This document shows positions 1 through 8,618 of a stretch of DNA of 64,000 nucleotides, one piece after another. Source of the DNA: Bdellovibrio bacteriovorus (GTDB lineage: Bacteria > Bdellovibrionota > Bdellovibrionia > Bdellovibrionales > Bdellovibrionaceae); assembly GCF_002208115.1 (NCBI RefSeq), contig NZ_CP020946.1:558001-622000 (forward strand), in the 5' to 3' direction. How positions within the stretch are numbered: the first letter of the stretch is position 1; every line of letters starts with the position of its first letter. The translations under genes and the position numbers were made by a program. A model generated the notes under the pieces. It was not told the origin of the DNA. It did not search any database and saw only the letters and a program-made list of their open reading frames with translations.

Positions 1-114
1 ACCACCAAGTGTATGTGCTTTTCAACAAAGGGATAAGTTCCAGAAAAGATTTTTTATTAGGGAGCACAAAGGGAGCGGTTTTTTGCCCGCCAAGGGTGGA
101 TATAGGAAAGACAG

Positions 115-136
115 GGGAGGAGTTGTGGCTCCTCCC
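115..136 (-). terminator. Hairpin downstream of CsbD-like gene
   Basis: A perfect 8-bp stem (GGGAGGAG / CTCCTCCC) with a 6-nt loop lies 8 nt past the stop codon of the minus-strand CsbD-like gene. The U-tract after it on that strand is poor (CTGTCTTTCC), so it may act as a weak terminator or as a 3' stabilising structure. The rest of positions 1-143 holds no convincing gene. Confidence 0.5.
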
Positions 137-143
137 TGAAGCC

Positions 144-440
144 TCAATGGCTGAATTTGTTTTTGATTTCAGCTATTTTATCACCGACTTTGTCGCCCCA
201 CTTTTCCATGAAGCCTTTGACTTGGGTGTCATCAATGCCCACGGTGCTCATAGCTTGATGCACGCGTTTGTCGGCTTCTTCTCTGGAGATTCCTGTTTTT
301 GCAGAAACCAGGGTGATCAGTTCGTCGGGATTTTTCATCGCTTTTTTTATTTCTTCGTCAGTCAGATTCAGACCGGCGAATTTCTGTTTCAGGGCGTTTG
401 AAAAGTCCCCGAATTTGTTCTCAAATAACTGCTTGTCCAT
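144..440 (-). CDS. CsbD-like small stress protein (copy 1)
   Basis: A 98-aa soluble, charged, helical protein without signal peptide or membrane segment. It resembles the CsbD/YjbJ general-stress fold: an N-terminal K-F-G-[ED] type repeat, a central LTDEEI segment and a Lys-rich amphipathic C-terminus (EIKNKFSH). The start is supported by AAGGAG 6 nt before the ATG. The next gene upstream on this strand is a paralogue with the same ending (DDIKNKLSH), separated by 32 nt holding a hairpin, so the two are probably co-transcribed. The molecular role of CsbD proteins is unclear; induction by stress or starvation is known for the family. Family assignment is by pattern only. Confidence 0.6.
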   Translation of the reverse strand: MDKQLFENKFGDFSNALKQKFAGLNLTDEEIKKAMKNPDELITLVSAKTGISREEADKRVHQAMSTVGIDDTQVKGFMEKWGDKVGDKIAEIKNKFSH

Positions 441-451
441 AACAACTCCTT

Positions 452-471
452 CCCTCGACCAGAGTCGGGGG
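452..471. other. Intercistronic hairpin between CsbD-like genes
   Basis: CCCTCGAC and GTCGGGGG form an 8-bp stem (one G-U pair) with a 4-nt loop. It sits between the stop of the upstream CsbD-like gene and the AAGGAG of the downstream one. It could be a processing or partial-termination site that sets different levels for the two paralogues. Confidence 0.5.
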
Positions 472-472
472 C

Positions 473-754
473 TCAGTGAGACAGCTTGTTTTTGATATCA
501 TCGATTTTCGAGTTCACTTTGTCTGCGGCGGATTCCGCTTTTCCCTCGAACTTTCTGTCCATGTTGGTCATGAATTCAGAAACTTGTTTTGACGCTTCCT
601 CTTTGGAAAGTCCGATTTTCTGCTGAACCAAACCGCTTAAGGCTTCCATATTGCCTTTGGTTTTTTGGATGTCGTCGTCGGTCAGGGCACCCCATTTTTT
701 GCGAAGCTCGCCTGATATTTCCTTGATTTTGCCTTGGAAGATATCCTTGTTCAT
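473..754 (-). CDS. CsbD-like small stress protein (copy 2)
   Basis: A 93-aa protein starting MNKDIFQGKIKEISGEL, close to the CsbD consensus (MN-D--KG--KE--G-L---G-LTDDD). AGGAGG 7 nt upstream fixes this start, although the frame stays open 20 codons further up. Highly charged, no signal peptide, predicted mostly helical. It leads a two-gene unit with the copy at 144-440 and diverges from the flagellar operon across a 251-bp regulatory interval. CsbD proteins are abundant stress proteins of unknown activity. The position beside fliL suggests, but does not prove, shared timing with motility genes. Confidence 0.65.
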   Translation of the reverse strand: MNKDIFQGKIKEISGELRKKWGALTDDDIQKTKGNMEALSGLVQQKIGLSKEEASKQVSEFMTNMDRKFEGKAESAADKVNSKIDDIKNKLSH

Positions 755-789
755 AAGAACCTCCTTAGTCATTGTTGCTACCTTAATGG

Positions 790-839
790 GGCGCCTGTTT
801 GGCGAAATAGTCAAATTTTCGCGCCAAAACTTTGGCGCC
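790..839. promoter_or_regulatory. Clustered TTTGGCG inverted repeats (candidate activator site)
   Basis: TTTGGCG at 798-804 faces CGCCAAA at 822-828 (7-bp arms, 17-nt spacer). A third TTTGGCG follows at 831-837, and outer GGCGCC hexamers lie at 790-795 and 834-839. The cluster is about 130 bp upstream of the candidate sigma-54 -12 element of fliL, a usual enhancer distance. A similar ATTGGCG/CGCCAAT pair precedes another sigma-54-like promoter at 46 kb. Binding is inferred. Confidence 0.45.
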
Positions 840-875
840 TGTCATAGAATTACTACCCGGCAAACATTCACCACA

Positions 876-892
876 GGGGCAAAAATTGCCCC
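876..892. promoter_or_regulatory. Perfect palindrome upstream of fliL promoter
   Basis: GGGGCAA-AAA-TTGCCCC is a perfect 7-bp inverted repeat with a 3-nt centre, about 50 bp upstream of the -24 element of the candidate sigma-54 promoter. It could be an operator or activator site. As RNA it would be a hairpin, but no U-tract follows. Confidence 0.4.
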
Positions 893-941
893 AGTTCAAA
901 TATGTTGGACCGCAGTCACTGGCCCTCGGCGAAGGTCCTGT

Positions 942-957
942 TGGCATCCGTGTTGCT
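942..957 (+). promoter_or_regulatory. Candidate sigma-54 promoter of flagellar operon
   Basis: TTGGCATCCGTGTTGCT (941-957) has GG and GC separated by exactly 10 nt and matches the -24/-12 consensus TGGCAC-N5-TTGCW at TGGCA and TTGCT. The predicted RNA start is near 968, about 38 nt before the chosen fliL start. Sigma-54 control of middle flagellar genes is common in proteobacteria. Here it is predicted from sequence only. Confidence 0.6.
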
Positions 958-1005
958 TTCAATCTTGATAGGACCACTATGTGGTCATTCATCATGGAGG
1001 ATGAA

Positions 1006-1542
1006 GTGGCTGAAGAAAAAGCGGCAGCATCGGATGTATCGTCAGCTCCGAGCGGGGGATCTGGACAAAAGCCTATTCTACTTATTGCCTTGGCGGTCGT
1101 TAATATGCTCGTCGTTGCGGGTGTTGGATTCATGCTCTATTCCAACCGCAAGAAAGAAGCGGCAGAACCTAAAATTGAACAAGTGATCAAGGGCGAAGCA
1201 GAAGCCCAGCACAAAGAAGCCACTGAAGAAAAAGAGGTCATCGGTAAGGTCGTGCCTCTGGAAACCTTTATTGTGAATCTGGCTGGCTCCAAGGGCCGTA
1301 AAGTCGCAAAAGTGAACATGGAGCTGGAAGTGACCGGCAGCCACGTCATGGAGGAACTGGAAAAACGCAAAGCCCAGATCCGCGACATCATTATCATTAT
1401 TCTATCCAGCAAGACCTACGAGGATGTTTCCTCCAGGGAAGGCAAAGACAGTCTTCGCAGTGAAATCAAGGACACCATCAATTCTTTCCTGGTGCAGGGG
1501 AAGATTTCCAACGTGTTCTTCACCGAGTTTATCTATAACTAA
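1006..1542 (+). CDS. fliL: Flagellar basal body-associated protein FliL
   Basis: FliL is an inner-membrane protein around the stator that supports torque generation. The product is 178 aa: a short cytoplasmic N-terminus, one membrane helix at about residues 24-45, a charged linker, and a periplasmic FliL domain at about 75-178. I chose the GTG at 1006 because GGAGG ends 5 nt upstream. In-frame ATGs at 979 and 994 lack such a site. It is the first gene of the operon and is followed 9 nt later by fliM, the standard fliL-fliM pairing. Expression probably starts at the sigma-54-like promoter at 942-957. Confidence 0.9.
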   Translation: MAEEKAAASDVSSAPSGGSGQKPILLIALAVVNMLVVAGVGFMLYSNRKKEAAEPKIEQVIKGEAEAQHKEATEEKEVIGKVVPLETFIVNLAGSKGRKVAKVNMELEVTGSHVMEELEKRKAQIRDIIIIILSSKTYEDVSSREGKDSLRSEIKDTINSFLVQGKISNVFFTEFIYN

Positions 1543-1551
1543 GGCAGGACT

Positions 1552-2553
1552 ATGAATCAGGTTCTTTCACAAAGTGAAGTGGATGCTCTGTTAGCCGCGG
1601 TCTCTGACGGGGACGTGGGCTCGCCGGAAGCAGCCAAGCCCGAAGCGCAGAACGTCGGCAAGGTCGACGAGCGCAAGATCGTATCCTATGATCTGACCAG
1701 CCAGGACCGCATTATTCGTGGCCGACTTCCGCAACTGGAAGTTATCTACGAAAAATTCATGCGTGCCTTCCGCGTGTCTTTGTCATCAGCATTGCGTAAA
1801 ATCGCCTCCATCACGCTGACTTCCACGGAATTCCTGAAATTCGGGGAGTTCATCAATACACTGCCAATGCCAACGTGCATGTCGGTGCTTCGTTTCGGAA
1901 ACCTGCGTGGTTCCGCGCTGTTCGTGATCGAAAGCAAGCTGGCTTACGCCCTGGTGGACAGCTTCTTTGGCGGTGCCGACCGTCCTTACACGAAAATCGA
2001 CGGCAAGGATTTCACCCCGATTGAGCTTTCCATTGTCCAAAAGGTGGTGGGTCTGGCGATCAACGATATGGAAATGGCCTGGGCCTCCATTGAAAAGATC
2101 GGCTGTTCTTTCGTTCGTACCGAGGTGAATCCGCAGTTCGTGGGTATCGTGCCTCCAACGGACGTGGTTATTGCCTCCACATTCGACGTTGAGCTTGAAA
2201 ACGCGACAGGCACGATCTCTATCGTGATTCCTTACGCGACTATTGAACCGATCAAACAAAAACTGCAGACCGGTTTCCAGGTTGAAACCGATCAGACAGA
2301 CAAAAAGCTTTGGACGGCGATCATCCAGGAACAGCTTCTGGAAACAGACATGGAGATCAAAGTGAACCTGGGCGAAACCGAGATCAAGCTGAAGGATCTT
2401 ATGAACCTGAAAGTCGGCGATGTGATTCCGCTGGATCAGGATGCCTCAGGAGAGTTCGACGTGGCGGTCGAAGGTGTCAGAAAGTTTAAAGGTTATTACG
2501 GAATACATCATGGAACCGTGGCTGTGCAAGTGACCAGACCGGTGGAAAAGTAG
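1552..2553 (+). CDS. fliM: Flagellar motor switch protein FliM
   Basis: FliM (333 aa) forms the middle of the C-ring. The N-terminal peptide MNQVLSQSEVDALLAAV is the CheY-P binding motif. The CheC-like middle domain (about 45-240) contacts FliG, and the C-terminal SpoA domain (about 250-330) pairs with FliN. Length and motifs are normal for the family. It lies between fliL and fliN, 8 nt before the latter. An intact CheY-binding peptide implies a chemotaxis-responsive switch. Confidence 0.95.
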   Translation: MNQVLSQSEVDALLAAVSDGDVGSPEAAKPEAQNVGKVDERKIVSYDLTSQDRIIRGRLPQLEVIYEKFMRAFRVSLSSALRKIASITLTSTEFLKFGEFINTLPMPTCMSVLRFGNLRGSALFVIESKLAYALVDSFFGGADRPYTKIDGKDFTPIELSIVQKVVGLAINDMEMAWASIEKIGCSFVRTEVNPQFVGIVPPTDVVIASTFDVELENATGTISIVIPYATIEPIKQKLQTGFQVETDQTDKKLWTAIIQEQLLETDMEIKVNLGETEIKLKDLMNLKVGDVIPLDQDASGEFDVAVEGVRKFKGYYGIHHGTVAVQVTRPVEK

Positions 2554-2561
2554 GGGGATGA

Positions 2562-2930
2562 ATGAGCGACGATACATTGGATAATCTGGCGGATCAGCTG
2601 GTTGCGGAAGCGGCCGGTATGGCTGAATCCAGCGGAAGAAAATCTTCCAGCGAAATGCCTGCACACAAAGACAGAAACCTGAGCCTGATCCTCGACATCC
2701 CTTTGAAAGTGTCCGTGGAGCTGGGCCGCACCAAAATGCCGGTGAGCGAGCTGCTGAACCTGACTCAAGGTTCTGTGATCGAGCTGAGCAAACTGGCGGG
2801 TGAGCCGATGGAAGTTTATGTGAACGACAAGTTGATCGCCCGCGGTGAAGCCGTGGTGGTGAACGAAAAGTTCGGTGTGCGTTTGACGGATATTATTTCA
2901 CCTGCTGAGCGCGTAGAGCAGCTCAGATAA
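2562..2930 (+). CDS. fliN: Flagellar motor switch protein FliN
   Basis: FliN (122 aa) forms the lower C-ring together with FliM and helps dock export substrates. After a variable acidic N-terminus (about 1-40), the SpoA domain covers about 45-120 and includes VSVELGRTKMPVSELLNL and the EKFGVRLTDII ending typical of FliN. The start follows GGGGATGA 8 nt after the fliM stop. fliO follows within 12 nt. Confidence 0.95.
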   Translation: MSDDTLDNLADQLVAEAAGMAESSGRKSSSEMPAHKDRNLSLILDIPLKVSVELGRTKMPVSELLNLTQGSVIELSKLAGEPMEVYVNDKLIARGEAVVVNEKFGVRLTDIISPAERVEQLR

Positions 2931-2941
2931 GAGGTATGAAA

Positions 2942-3610
2942 ATGCGTTGGTTGCTTTCTTTGATCTTTGTAGTTTCAGTTTCTGCTCACGCGGAAGAGGC
3001 GTCGACGCCAACAGCGGCGGCGTCAGAATCCCAGGAGCTTTCTGCGGCGGCAACAGCAGAGCCAAAGGATGTCACTAAAAATGACAACCGCAAAGAGTCC
3101 GAGATTCTTCTGAATCTGGAGTCCAACAAGAAAGCGGCCTCTGAGGGCGGTGGCGTCTTCCGTATTCTTTTCACCCTGTCCATGCTGGGTGTGGTGGGTA
3201 CGGGCGCGTACTTCTTCCTTAGAAAATACAAGATTCCCAAAGCGATGAAACATCAGACGCAGATCAAGGTTTTGCAGCAGCACTACCTGGGTCCGAAGAA
3301 AAGTCTGGCGATCGTGCGTGTGGCGGGTGAATCCATCCTGATCGGCGTGACGGATCATAACATCTCCATGATCAAGTCCCTGTCCCTTCTGGATGACGAA
3401 GTGCCTGAAGAAGCACCGCAAAGCTTTGGCAAAGTTCTGGGTCAGTCTGCAGCCGCAGACGTGGACTTTACAGACACGGCAGACACAGAAGAAACTCCCG
3501 CTCCGCGCAAGCGCAGCGCCAAGGATCTGGATCTGGACGAAGAATTTGCGATCAGTGGAATCAAGGATATCGTTTCCAAACGTCTTAAAGGCATGAGGTC
3601 TTTTCAGTGA
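2942..3610 (+). CDS. fliO: Flagellar export protein FliO
   Basis: FliO is a bitopic membrane protein that helps assemble the FliP ring of the export gate. It has a signal-like N-terminus (MRWLLSLIFVVSVSAHA), an acidic periplasmic stretch, a membrane helix at about 72-93, and a cytoplasmic FliO domain (about 105-155) with a charged tail. Of two in-frame ATGs I prefer 2942, which is 7 nt after GAGG; the ATG at 2936 is only 1 nt after it. FliO diverges strongly between species, so position between fliN and fliP carries much of the assignment. The end overlaps the GTG start of fliP by 4 nt. Confidence 0.85.
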   Translation: MRWLLSLIFVVSVSAHAEEASTPTAAASESQELSAAATAEPKDVTKNDNRKESEILLNLESNKKAASEGGGVFRILFTLSMLGVVGTGAYFFLRKYKIPKAMKHQTQIKVLQQHYLGPKKSLAIVRVAGESILIGVTDHNISMIKSLSLLDDEVPEEAPQSFGKVLGQSAAADVDFTDTADTEETPAPRKRSAKDLDLDEEFAISGIKDIVSKRLKGMRSFQ

Positions 3611-4365
3611 TCAGAAATAAATGGGCTCTTTGGAGTCTGCTTCTTTTGCCTCTGGTATTCTTCTTCGGTTCCAGTGCGTTTGCCCAGGTGACATTGCCGA
3701 CAATGAATCTGGGATTCAAGACAACCGACAACCCGAACGAGGTTGTGAATGCGGTTAAGTTGATCATGATCATGACGGTGCTGACTCTGGCACCGGCGAT
3801 CCTGATCATGATGACCGGCTTCACGCGCATTATTATTGTGCTGTCCTTCCTGCGTCAGGCGATGGGCGTGCAGCAGATGCCGCCGAATCAGCTTTTGGTG
3901 GGTCTGGCTTTGTTTTTGACTTTCTTCGTGATGCAGCCGGCGTTCAATGAAATGAACACCAACGGCATTCAGCCTTACATGGCGGGCACGATTTCCCAGG
4001 ATCAGGCGATTGAAAGAACTTTGGCGCCTCTGCGCAAGTTCATGTTCAATCAGACCCGTGATTCTGATCTGGCTTTGTTCATCAAACTTTCCAAAGTTGA
4101 AAAACCAAAAACCCGCGCGGATGTTCCGACGATGGTTCTGGTTCCGGCCTTTGTGGTGTCCGAATTGAAAACGGCCTTCCAGATCGGCTTTATCATCTTC
4201 CTGCCATTCCTGGTGATCGACATCGTCGCGGCCAGCGTTCTGATGGCGATGGGTATGATGATGCTTCCTCCGGTTGTGATTTCGTTGCCCTTTAAGATCA
4301 TGCTTTTTGTCCTGGTGGATGGATGGGGTTTGCTCATCGGTTCCATGGTCAAGAGTTTCGGGTGA
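3607..4365 (+). CDS. fliP: Flagellar export gate protein FliP
   Basis: FliP (252 aa) builds the pentameric core of the flagellar type III export gate with FliQ and FliR. It shows a cleavable-type signal (about 1-26), four hydrophobic segments, and family motifs such as MTGFTRIIIVLSFLRQA and the PFLVIDIVAASVLMAMGMMM stretch. The GTG start overlaps the fliO stop (GTGA), which suggests translational coupling. fliQ begins 8 nt downstream. Confidence 0.95.
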   Translation: MIRNKWALWSLLLLPLVFFFGSSAFAQVTLPTMNLGFKTTDNPNEVVNAVKLIMIMTVLTLAPAILIMMTGFTRIIIVLSFLRQAMGVQQMPPNQLLVGLALFLTFFVMQPAFNEMNTNGIQPYMAGTISQDQAIERTLAPLRKFMFNQTRDSDLALFIKLSKVEKPKTRADVPTMVLVPAFVVSELKTAFQIGFIIFLPFLVIDIVAASVLMAMGMMMLPPVVISLPFKIMLFVLVDGWGLLIGSMVKSFG

Positions 4366-4373
4366 GGTGAAAG

Positions 4374-4646
4374 ATGACAGATGAATTGGTAATCAGACTG
4401 GGACAGGACGCTCTTCGCACGACAGCCATGCTGGCGGCGCCGCTTTTGATCAGCACGCTGGTTGTGGGTTTGGCAGTCAGTATTTTCCAGGCTCTGACTC
4501 AGATCAACGAAGCGACTCTGACCTTCATTCCAAAAATGATCGTGGTGGCGGCGGTGTTTATCCTGGCCGGTCCATGGATGATGGATGTGATGAGCTCTTA
4601 CACTGTGAACCTTTTTGAAAATATTGCCGTGATGGTGAGGGAATAG
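4374..4646 (+). CDS. fliQ: Flagellar export gate protein FliQ
   Basis: FliQ (90 aa) is a two-helix hairpin membrane protein of the export gate. Transmembrane segments lie at about 15-37 and 50-72, with the conserved ALTQINEATLTFIPK loop between them. AGGTGA precedes the ATG. It overlaps the GTG start of fliR by one base (TAGTG). Length is exactly typical. Confidence 0.95.
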   Translation: MTDELVIRLGQDALRTTAMLAAPLLISTLVVGLAVSIFQALTQINEATLTFIPKMIVVAAVFILAGPWMMDVMSSYTVNLFENIAVMVRE

Positions 4647-5425
4647 TGCTGAACTGGAGTACGATGACTGAGGCACAGATTCTGCTGTTTGCGCTGGTTC
4701 TTCTGCGCATGATCGCCTATGTCGTTTCCTCCGCGGTTTTTGGCTCTCCCTTGGTGAATACGCCGGTTAAAATCCTGCTTTCTTTGGTTTTAAGCATGGT
4801 GATCTTTCCGGTGGTGAAGGTCGGAAACGTCGATTATTCGCTAATTTCCAATGAAATCATTGGTTTGGCGGTCCGTGAACTGATTGTGGGTCTGGCGCTG
4901 GGTTTTTTAACCCGGTTGTTCTTCTTCGTGGTCAGTATGACAGGGGACCTGGTTTCCATGAGTATTGGTCTGAGCGCGGCTCAGCTTTACAACCCGATGA
5001 TGGGTTCCCAGGGTGGGGTGATCGAGCAATTCTATTCTGCGATGGCGACCTTGGTGTTTTTGGCGATCAACGGTCACCACATGCTTATCAGTGCGATCGC
5101 GCAAAGCTATGAGCTTGTGCCGGTCAGTTCTTTGGCTTTGAATTTCGGTCCGTTTGCGGAAATCGCCGTATTCGGACAAGTTGCATTTGTGATGGCGATC
5201 AAGATGTGTGCCCCGGTCCTGGTGGCAATCCTGATTGCCAATCTGGCTATGGGTATTCTGGGAAGAGCGGTGCCCCAGATCAACGTCCTGGTAACAAGTA
5301 TGCCAGTGACGATTATGCTGGGTATGGCAGTGGTGTTTATCTGCCTTCCGCTATTGATTATGGAAATGAATGGGGTTGTTGAAATCACAGCTAGCAAACT
5401 GTTCGATGTGATGAAACACTTATAG
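4646..5425 (+). CDS. fliR: Flagellar export gate protein FliR
   Basis: FliR (259 aa) completes the FliPQR export gate. It is a polytopic membrane protein with about six hydrophobic helices and the family segment LSAAQLYNPMMGSQGGVIEQ. It starts at a GTG sharing its first base with the fliQ stop codon, so translation is probably coupled. A 32-nt gap with its own GGAA-type ribosome site separates it from flhB. Confidence 0.95.
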   Translation: MLNWSTMTEAQILLFALVLLRMIAYVVSSAVFGSPLVNTPVKILLSLVLSMVIFPVVKVGNVDYSLISNEIIGLAVRELIVGLALGFLTRLFFFVVSMTGDLVSMSIGLSAAQLYNPMMGSQGGVIEQFYSAMATLVFLAINGHHMLISAIAQSYELVPVSSLALNFGPFAEIAVFGQVAFVMAIKMCAPVLVAILIANLAMGILGRAVPQINVLVTSMPVTIMLGMAVVFICLPLLIMEMNGVVEITASKLFDVMKHL

Positions 5426-5457
5426 GGTAAGGCTTTTAAGTTCTAGGAAGGAACGAG

Positions 5458-6519
5458 ATGGCTGAAGACAACGGCGAAAAGTCCGAAGAAGCAACGGAAG
5501 CGAGACGGGAAGAGTTTCGCAAAAAAGGGAACGTTGCACATACAAAGGAGCTGGGTTCCGCAGTAATGTTACTTGCGGCGGCTGGCGGCGTGTATGCTTT
5601 GGGTCGTTTCTTCTTCAAGGAAATGTACGAAGTCTTTCAGCATTCTTTCGGTGATGACATGGTGAAAATGGTGCGTGAGGGGAACTTCACCGAAGCAGCC
5701 CAGTACTGCGGTATGAAAGCCATGATCCTGATTGCGCCGGTTCTTTTGTTCGCCGGTATCATCGGTGCAGCCTCTTCCATCGTTCAGATCGGCTTCCTTC
5801 AGGTTGAAGACGCCGTTTCCCCTAACTTTGAAAAAGTAAATCCGGTTGAAGGCTTCAAGCGTGTCTTCAGCATGCGTGCTCTTGTTGAAGCTCTGAAATC
5901 CATTCTGAAAATGGGCGCCGTGGCCATGGTGCTTTACTTCCTGCTGCGCAGTGAAGTCACTCAGGTTCCTTACATGCTGACTTATTCCATCGACCAGATC
6001 ATTGCCTATATCGGCGTGATCGTGGTGAAGCTTTTGGGTGGCGTTGGTGCGGTGATGCTGGTGATCGCCGGGGCGGATTACTTCTATCAGCGCTTTGATC
6101 TTGAAAAGAAAATGATGATGACCAAACAAGAGGTCAAAGAAGAACACAAGCAGCGCGAGGGTGATCCGATGATCAAATCGCGCATTCGCCGCATTCAGCG
6201 TGAAATGGCGAGCAAGCGCATGATGTCCGAGATTCCCAAGGCGGACGTCGTCATCACGAATCCGACCCACATCGCCGTGGTTTTGAAATACACCGACAAT
6301 CTGCCAGCGCCGCAAATCGTGGCGATGGGCGCTGATCATGTGGCGGAAAAGATCAAGGAAATCGCGCGCGAAAACAATGTGCCTATCGTGGAAAACAAAC
6401 CACTGGCGCGCACGATCTTCAAAACTTTGAAAATTGGACAGGTTATTCCCCGGGAGCTCTTCGTGGCTGTGGCTGAAGTGCTTTCATACGTTTACCGTTT
6501 GCGTAGGAAGAAAAGATAA
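5458..6519 (+). CDS. flhB: Flagellar export switch protein FlhB
   Basis: FlhB (353 aa) controls the switch of export specificity from rod/hook to filament substrates. Four membrane helices occupy about residues 30-215, and a cytoplasmic domain follows. The self-cleavage motif NPTH is intact at residues 268-271 (VVITNPTHIAV). AAGGAACGAG precedes the ATG. The stop overlaps the flhA start by one base (TAATG). Confidence 0.96.
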   Translation: MAEDNGEKSEEATEARREEFRKKGNVAHTKELGSAVMLLAAAGGVYALGRFFFKEMYEVFQHSFGDDMVKMVREGNFTEAAQYCGMKAMILIAPVLLFAGIIGAASSIVQIGFLQVEDAVSPNFEKVNPVEGFKRVFSMRALVEALKSILKMGAVAMVLYFLLRSEVTQVPYMLTYSIDQIIAYIGVIVVKLLGGVGAVMLVIAGADYFYQRFDLEKKMMMTKQEVKEEHKQREGDPMIKSRIRRIQREMASKRMMSEIPKADVVITNPTHIAVVLKYTDNLPAPQIVAMGADHVAEKIKEIARENNVPIVENKPLARTIFKTLKIGQVIPRELFVAVAEVLSYVYRLRRKKR

Positions 6520-8618
6520 TGGATCAGTTGTTTCAGTTCTTAAAACGATTTGACAAGATCACCAAGAACACGGATTTGTTCATTGCCGTGGGCTTGCTTG
6601 CCGTGCTGGCCGTGATGATCATTCCGCTTCCGCCGATGATGCTGGACTTGGCACTGACCTTCTCTTTGGCAATCAGCATCCTGATCCTGCTGGTAAGTAT
6701 CTATACTGACAGAGCCCTGGATTTCACATCCTTCCCGTCCTTGCTGCTGATGACGACTTTGTTCCGTCTGGCCCTGAACGTGGCCACAACCCGTCTGATT
6801 CTGACTCACGGACACGAGGGTGAGCAGGCCGCGGGTCACGTGATCGCTTCCTTTGCGAACTTCGTGGTCGGCGGAAACTATGTGATCGGTTTTGTGATGT
6901 TCCTGATTCTGATGATCATCAACTTCATGGTTATCACCAAGGGTTCCGGGCGCGTGGCGGAAGTTGCAGCTCGATTCACCTTGGATGCGATGCCTGGTAA
7001 GCAGATGTCCATCGATGCGGAACTGAACTCCGGTCACATCACGGAAGCTGAAGCGCGCAAGCGCCGTAAGCAGGTGGAAGGTGAAGCGGACTTCTACGGC
7101 GCGATGGATGGTGCCTCCAAGTTCGTGCGCGGTGATGCCATTGCCGGTATCATCATTACTCTGATCAACGTTATCGGCGGTCTGGGCATCGGTGTGATCC
7201 AAAAAGGTCTGGATGTCGGCACAGCCGCAAAATATTACACGATGCTGACGATCGGTGACGGTCTGTTGTCGCAGATTCCGGCGCTTGTGATCTCCACCGC
7301 GGCCGGTATCATTGTGACCCGTACTTCCAATTCCGACAAAGATGTCGGTGAAGAGGTGACTGGTCAATTGTTCGTGAAGCCTCGTGCCGTGATGATTTCC
7401 GGTGCAGTATTGGTTCTGATGGGGTTGGTGCCGGGCCTTCCGACATTGCCATTCCTGTTCATGGGTGGTGTTCTTTGTGCCACTGCATGGATCATCAAGA
7501 AAGCCCGTGCTGAACAGGCCGAAGCTGCCAAAAAGCAGTCCGATGCGGCTTTGTCTGCGCCGAAAAAAGAAAACATCGAAACGATGCTTCCGCTGGATAT
7601 GGTCGAGCTGGAAGTGGGTTATGGTCTTATCAATATTGTTGAGTCCGATCACAGCGGGGATCTGCTGGAGCGTATCGTCAGCATCCGCAAGCAGTTTGCT
7701 TTGGATCTGGGGATCGTTGTTCCAAGCATTCATATCCGCGACAACCTGCAACTGGCGCCGGGCGAATACCGCCTGATGATCAAAGGCAATCGTGTGGGGG
7801 GCGGCACTCTTCGTCCGGAAGCCCTGCTGGCAATGGATCCGGGCAACGTGGCCGAGCGTATCGAGGGGATTCCAACGAAGGAACCGGCGTTTGGCCTGGA
7901 TGCTTTGTGGATTTCGCCTGCGCGTAAAGAAGACGCTGAAATTGCCGGTTACACCGTGGTGGATCTGCCGACGGTCATGGCGACTCATCTTACCGAGATC
8001 ATCCGCACGCATGCGCATGAACTTCTGGGGCGTCAGGAAGCTTCCACACTTATTGAGAACTTCAAGAAGTCCCATCCAAAAGTGGTTGAAGAGCTTATTC
8101 CGGATCTTCTGCCACTGGGATCTGTGGTTCGCGTGCTTCAGAACCTGTTGAAAGAACAGGTTTCCATCCGCGATCTTCTGACCATCTTTGAAACTTTGGC
8201 TGACGATGCTCCTCGTACAAAAGACATCGAGGTTCTGACAGAGCAAGTTCGCCGCGGCCTGGCTCGCGGTATCACTGCAAAATACACCACGGATATGGGC
8301 AATATTCCGGTGATGACATTGCACCCGCATATTGAAGAGCTGATTGCCAATTCCCTGCTGCAGACAGAGCAAGGGGTTCAGTTGGTTATGGATCCGACGA
8401 CGGCCCATCGTCTGATCAACGAAATCGCGCGGACGGTGGAACACCATCCGGAAGTGGCCGGTCAGCCGATCCTGCTGACCAGCCCGACATCGCGCCGTCA
8501 TTTGTATAAGTTAACTTCCCGCTTTATCCCGCAGCTTGTAGTGCTTTCGCACAATGAGTTGTCTTCGGATGCGGATGTGAAATCGGTTGCACTCGTGGAG
8601 ATGAGCCATGCAGGTTAA
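6519..8618 (+). CDS. flhA: Flagellar export apparatus protein FlhA
   Basis: FlhA (699 aa) forms the nonameric export ring: about eight membrane helices in residues 1-330, a linker, and a soluble chaperone-docking domain from about 355 to the end. The FHIPEP-family signature region in the membrane domain is intact, including the stretch around LTLFRLALNVATTRLIL-like residues and the charged loop RVAEVAARFTLDAMPGKQMS. Length is standard. The coding end overlaps flhF by 11 nt, consistent with coupled synthesis. A long open frame on the opposite strand is a codon-usage artefact. Confidence 0.97.
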   Translation: MDQLFQFLKRFDKITKNTDLFIAVGLLAVLAVMIIPLPPMMLDLALTFSLAISILILLVSIYTDRALDFTSFPSLLLMTTLFRLALNVATTRLILTHGHEGEQAAGHVIASFANFVVGGNYVIGFVMFLILMIINFMVITKGSGRVAEVAARFTLDAMPGKQMSIDAELNSGHITEAEARKRRKQVEGEADFYGAMDGASKFVRGDAIAGIIITLINVIGGLGIGVIQKGLDVGTAAKYYTMLTIGDGLLSQIPALVISTAAGIIVTRTSNSDKDVGEEVTGQLFVKPRAVMISGAVLVLMGLVPGLPTLPFLFMGGVLCATAWIIKKARAEQAEAAKKQSDAALSAPKKENIETMLPLDMVELEVGYGLINIVESDHSGDLLERIVSIRKQFALDLGIVVPSIHIRDNLQLAPGEYRLMIKGNRVGGGTLRPEALLAMDPGNVAERIEGIPTKEPAFGLDALWISPARKEDAEIAGYTVVDLPTVMATHLTEIIRTHAHELLGRQEASTLIENFKKSHPKVVEELIPDLLPLGSVVRVLQNLLKEQVSIRDLLTIFETLADDAPRTKDIEVLTEQVRRGLARGITAKYTTDMGNIPVMTLHPHIEELIANSLLQTEQGVQLVMDPTTAHRLINEIARTVEHHPEVAGQPILLTSPTSRRHLYKLTSRFIPQLVVLSHNELSSDADVKSVALVEMSHAG

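Noticed and set aside
6540-8501. A 653-codon open frame on the strand opposite flhA
   Set aside because: The translation is His/Arg/Gln-rich without domains and mirrors flhA codon usage. It is an antisense shadow.
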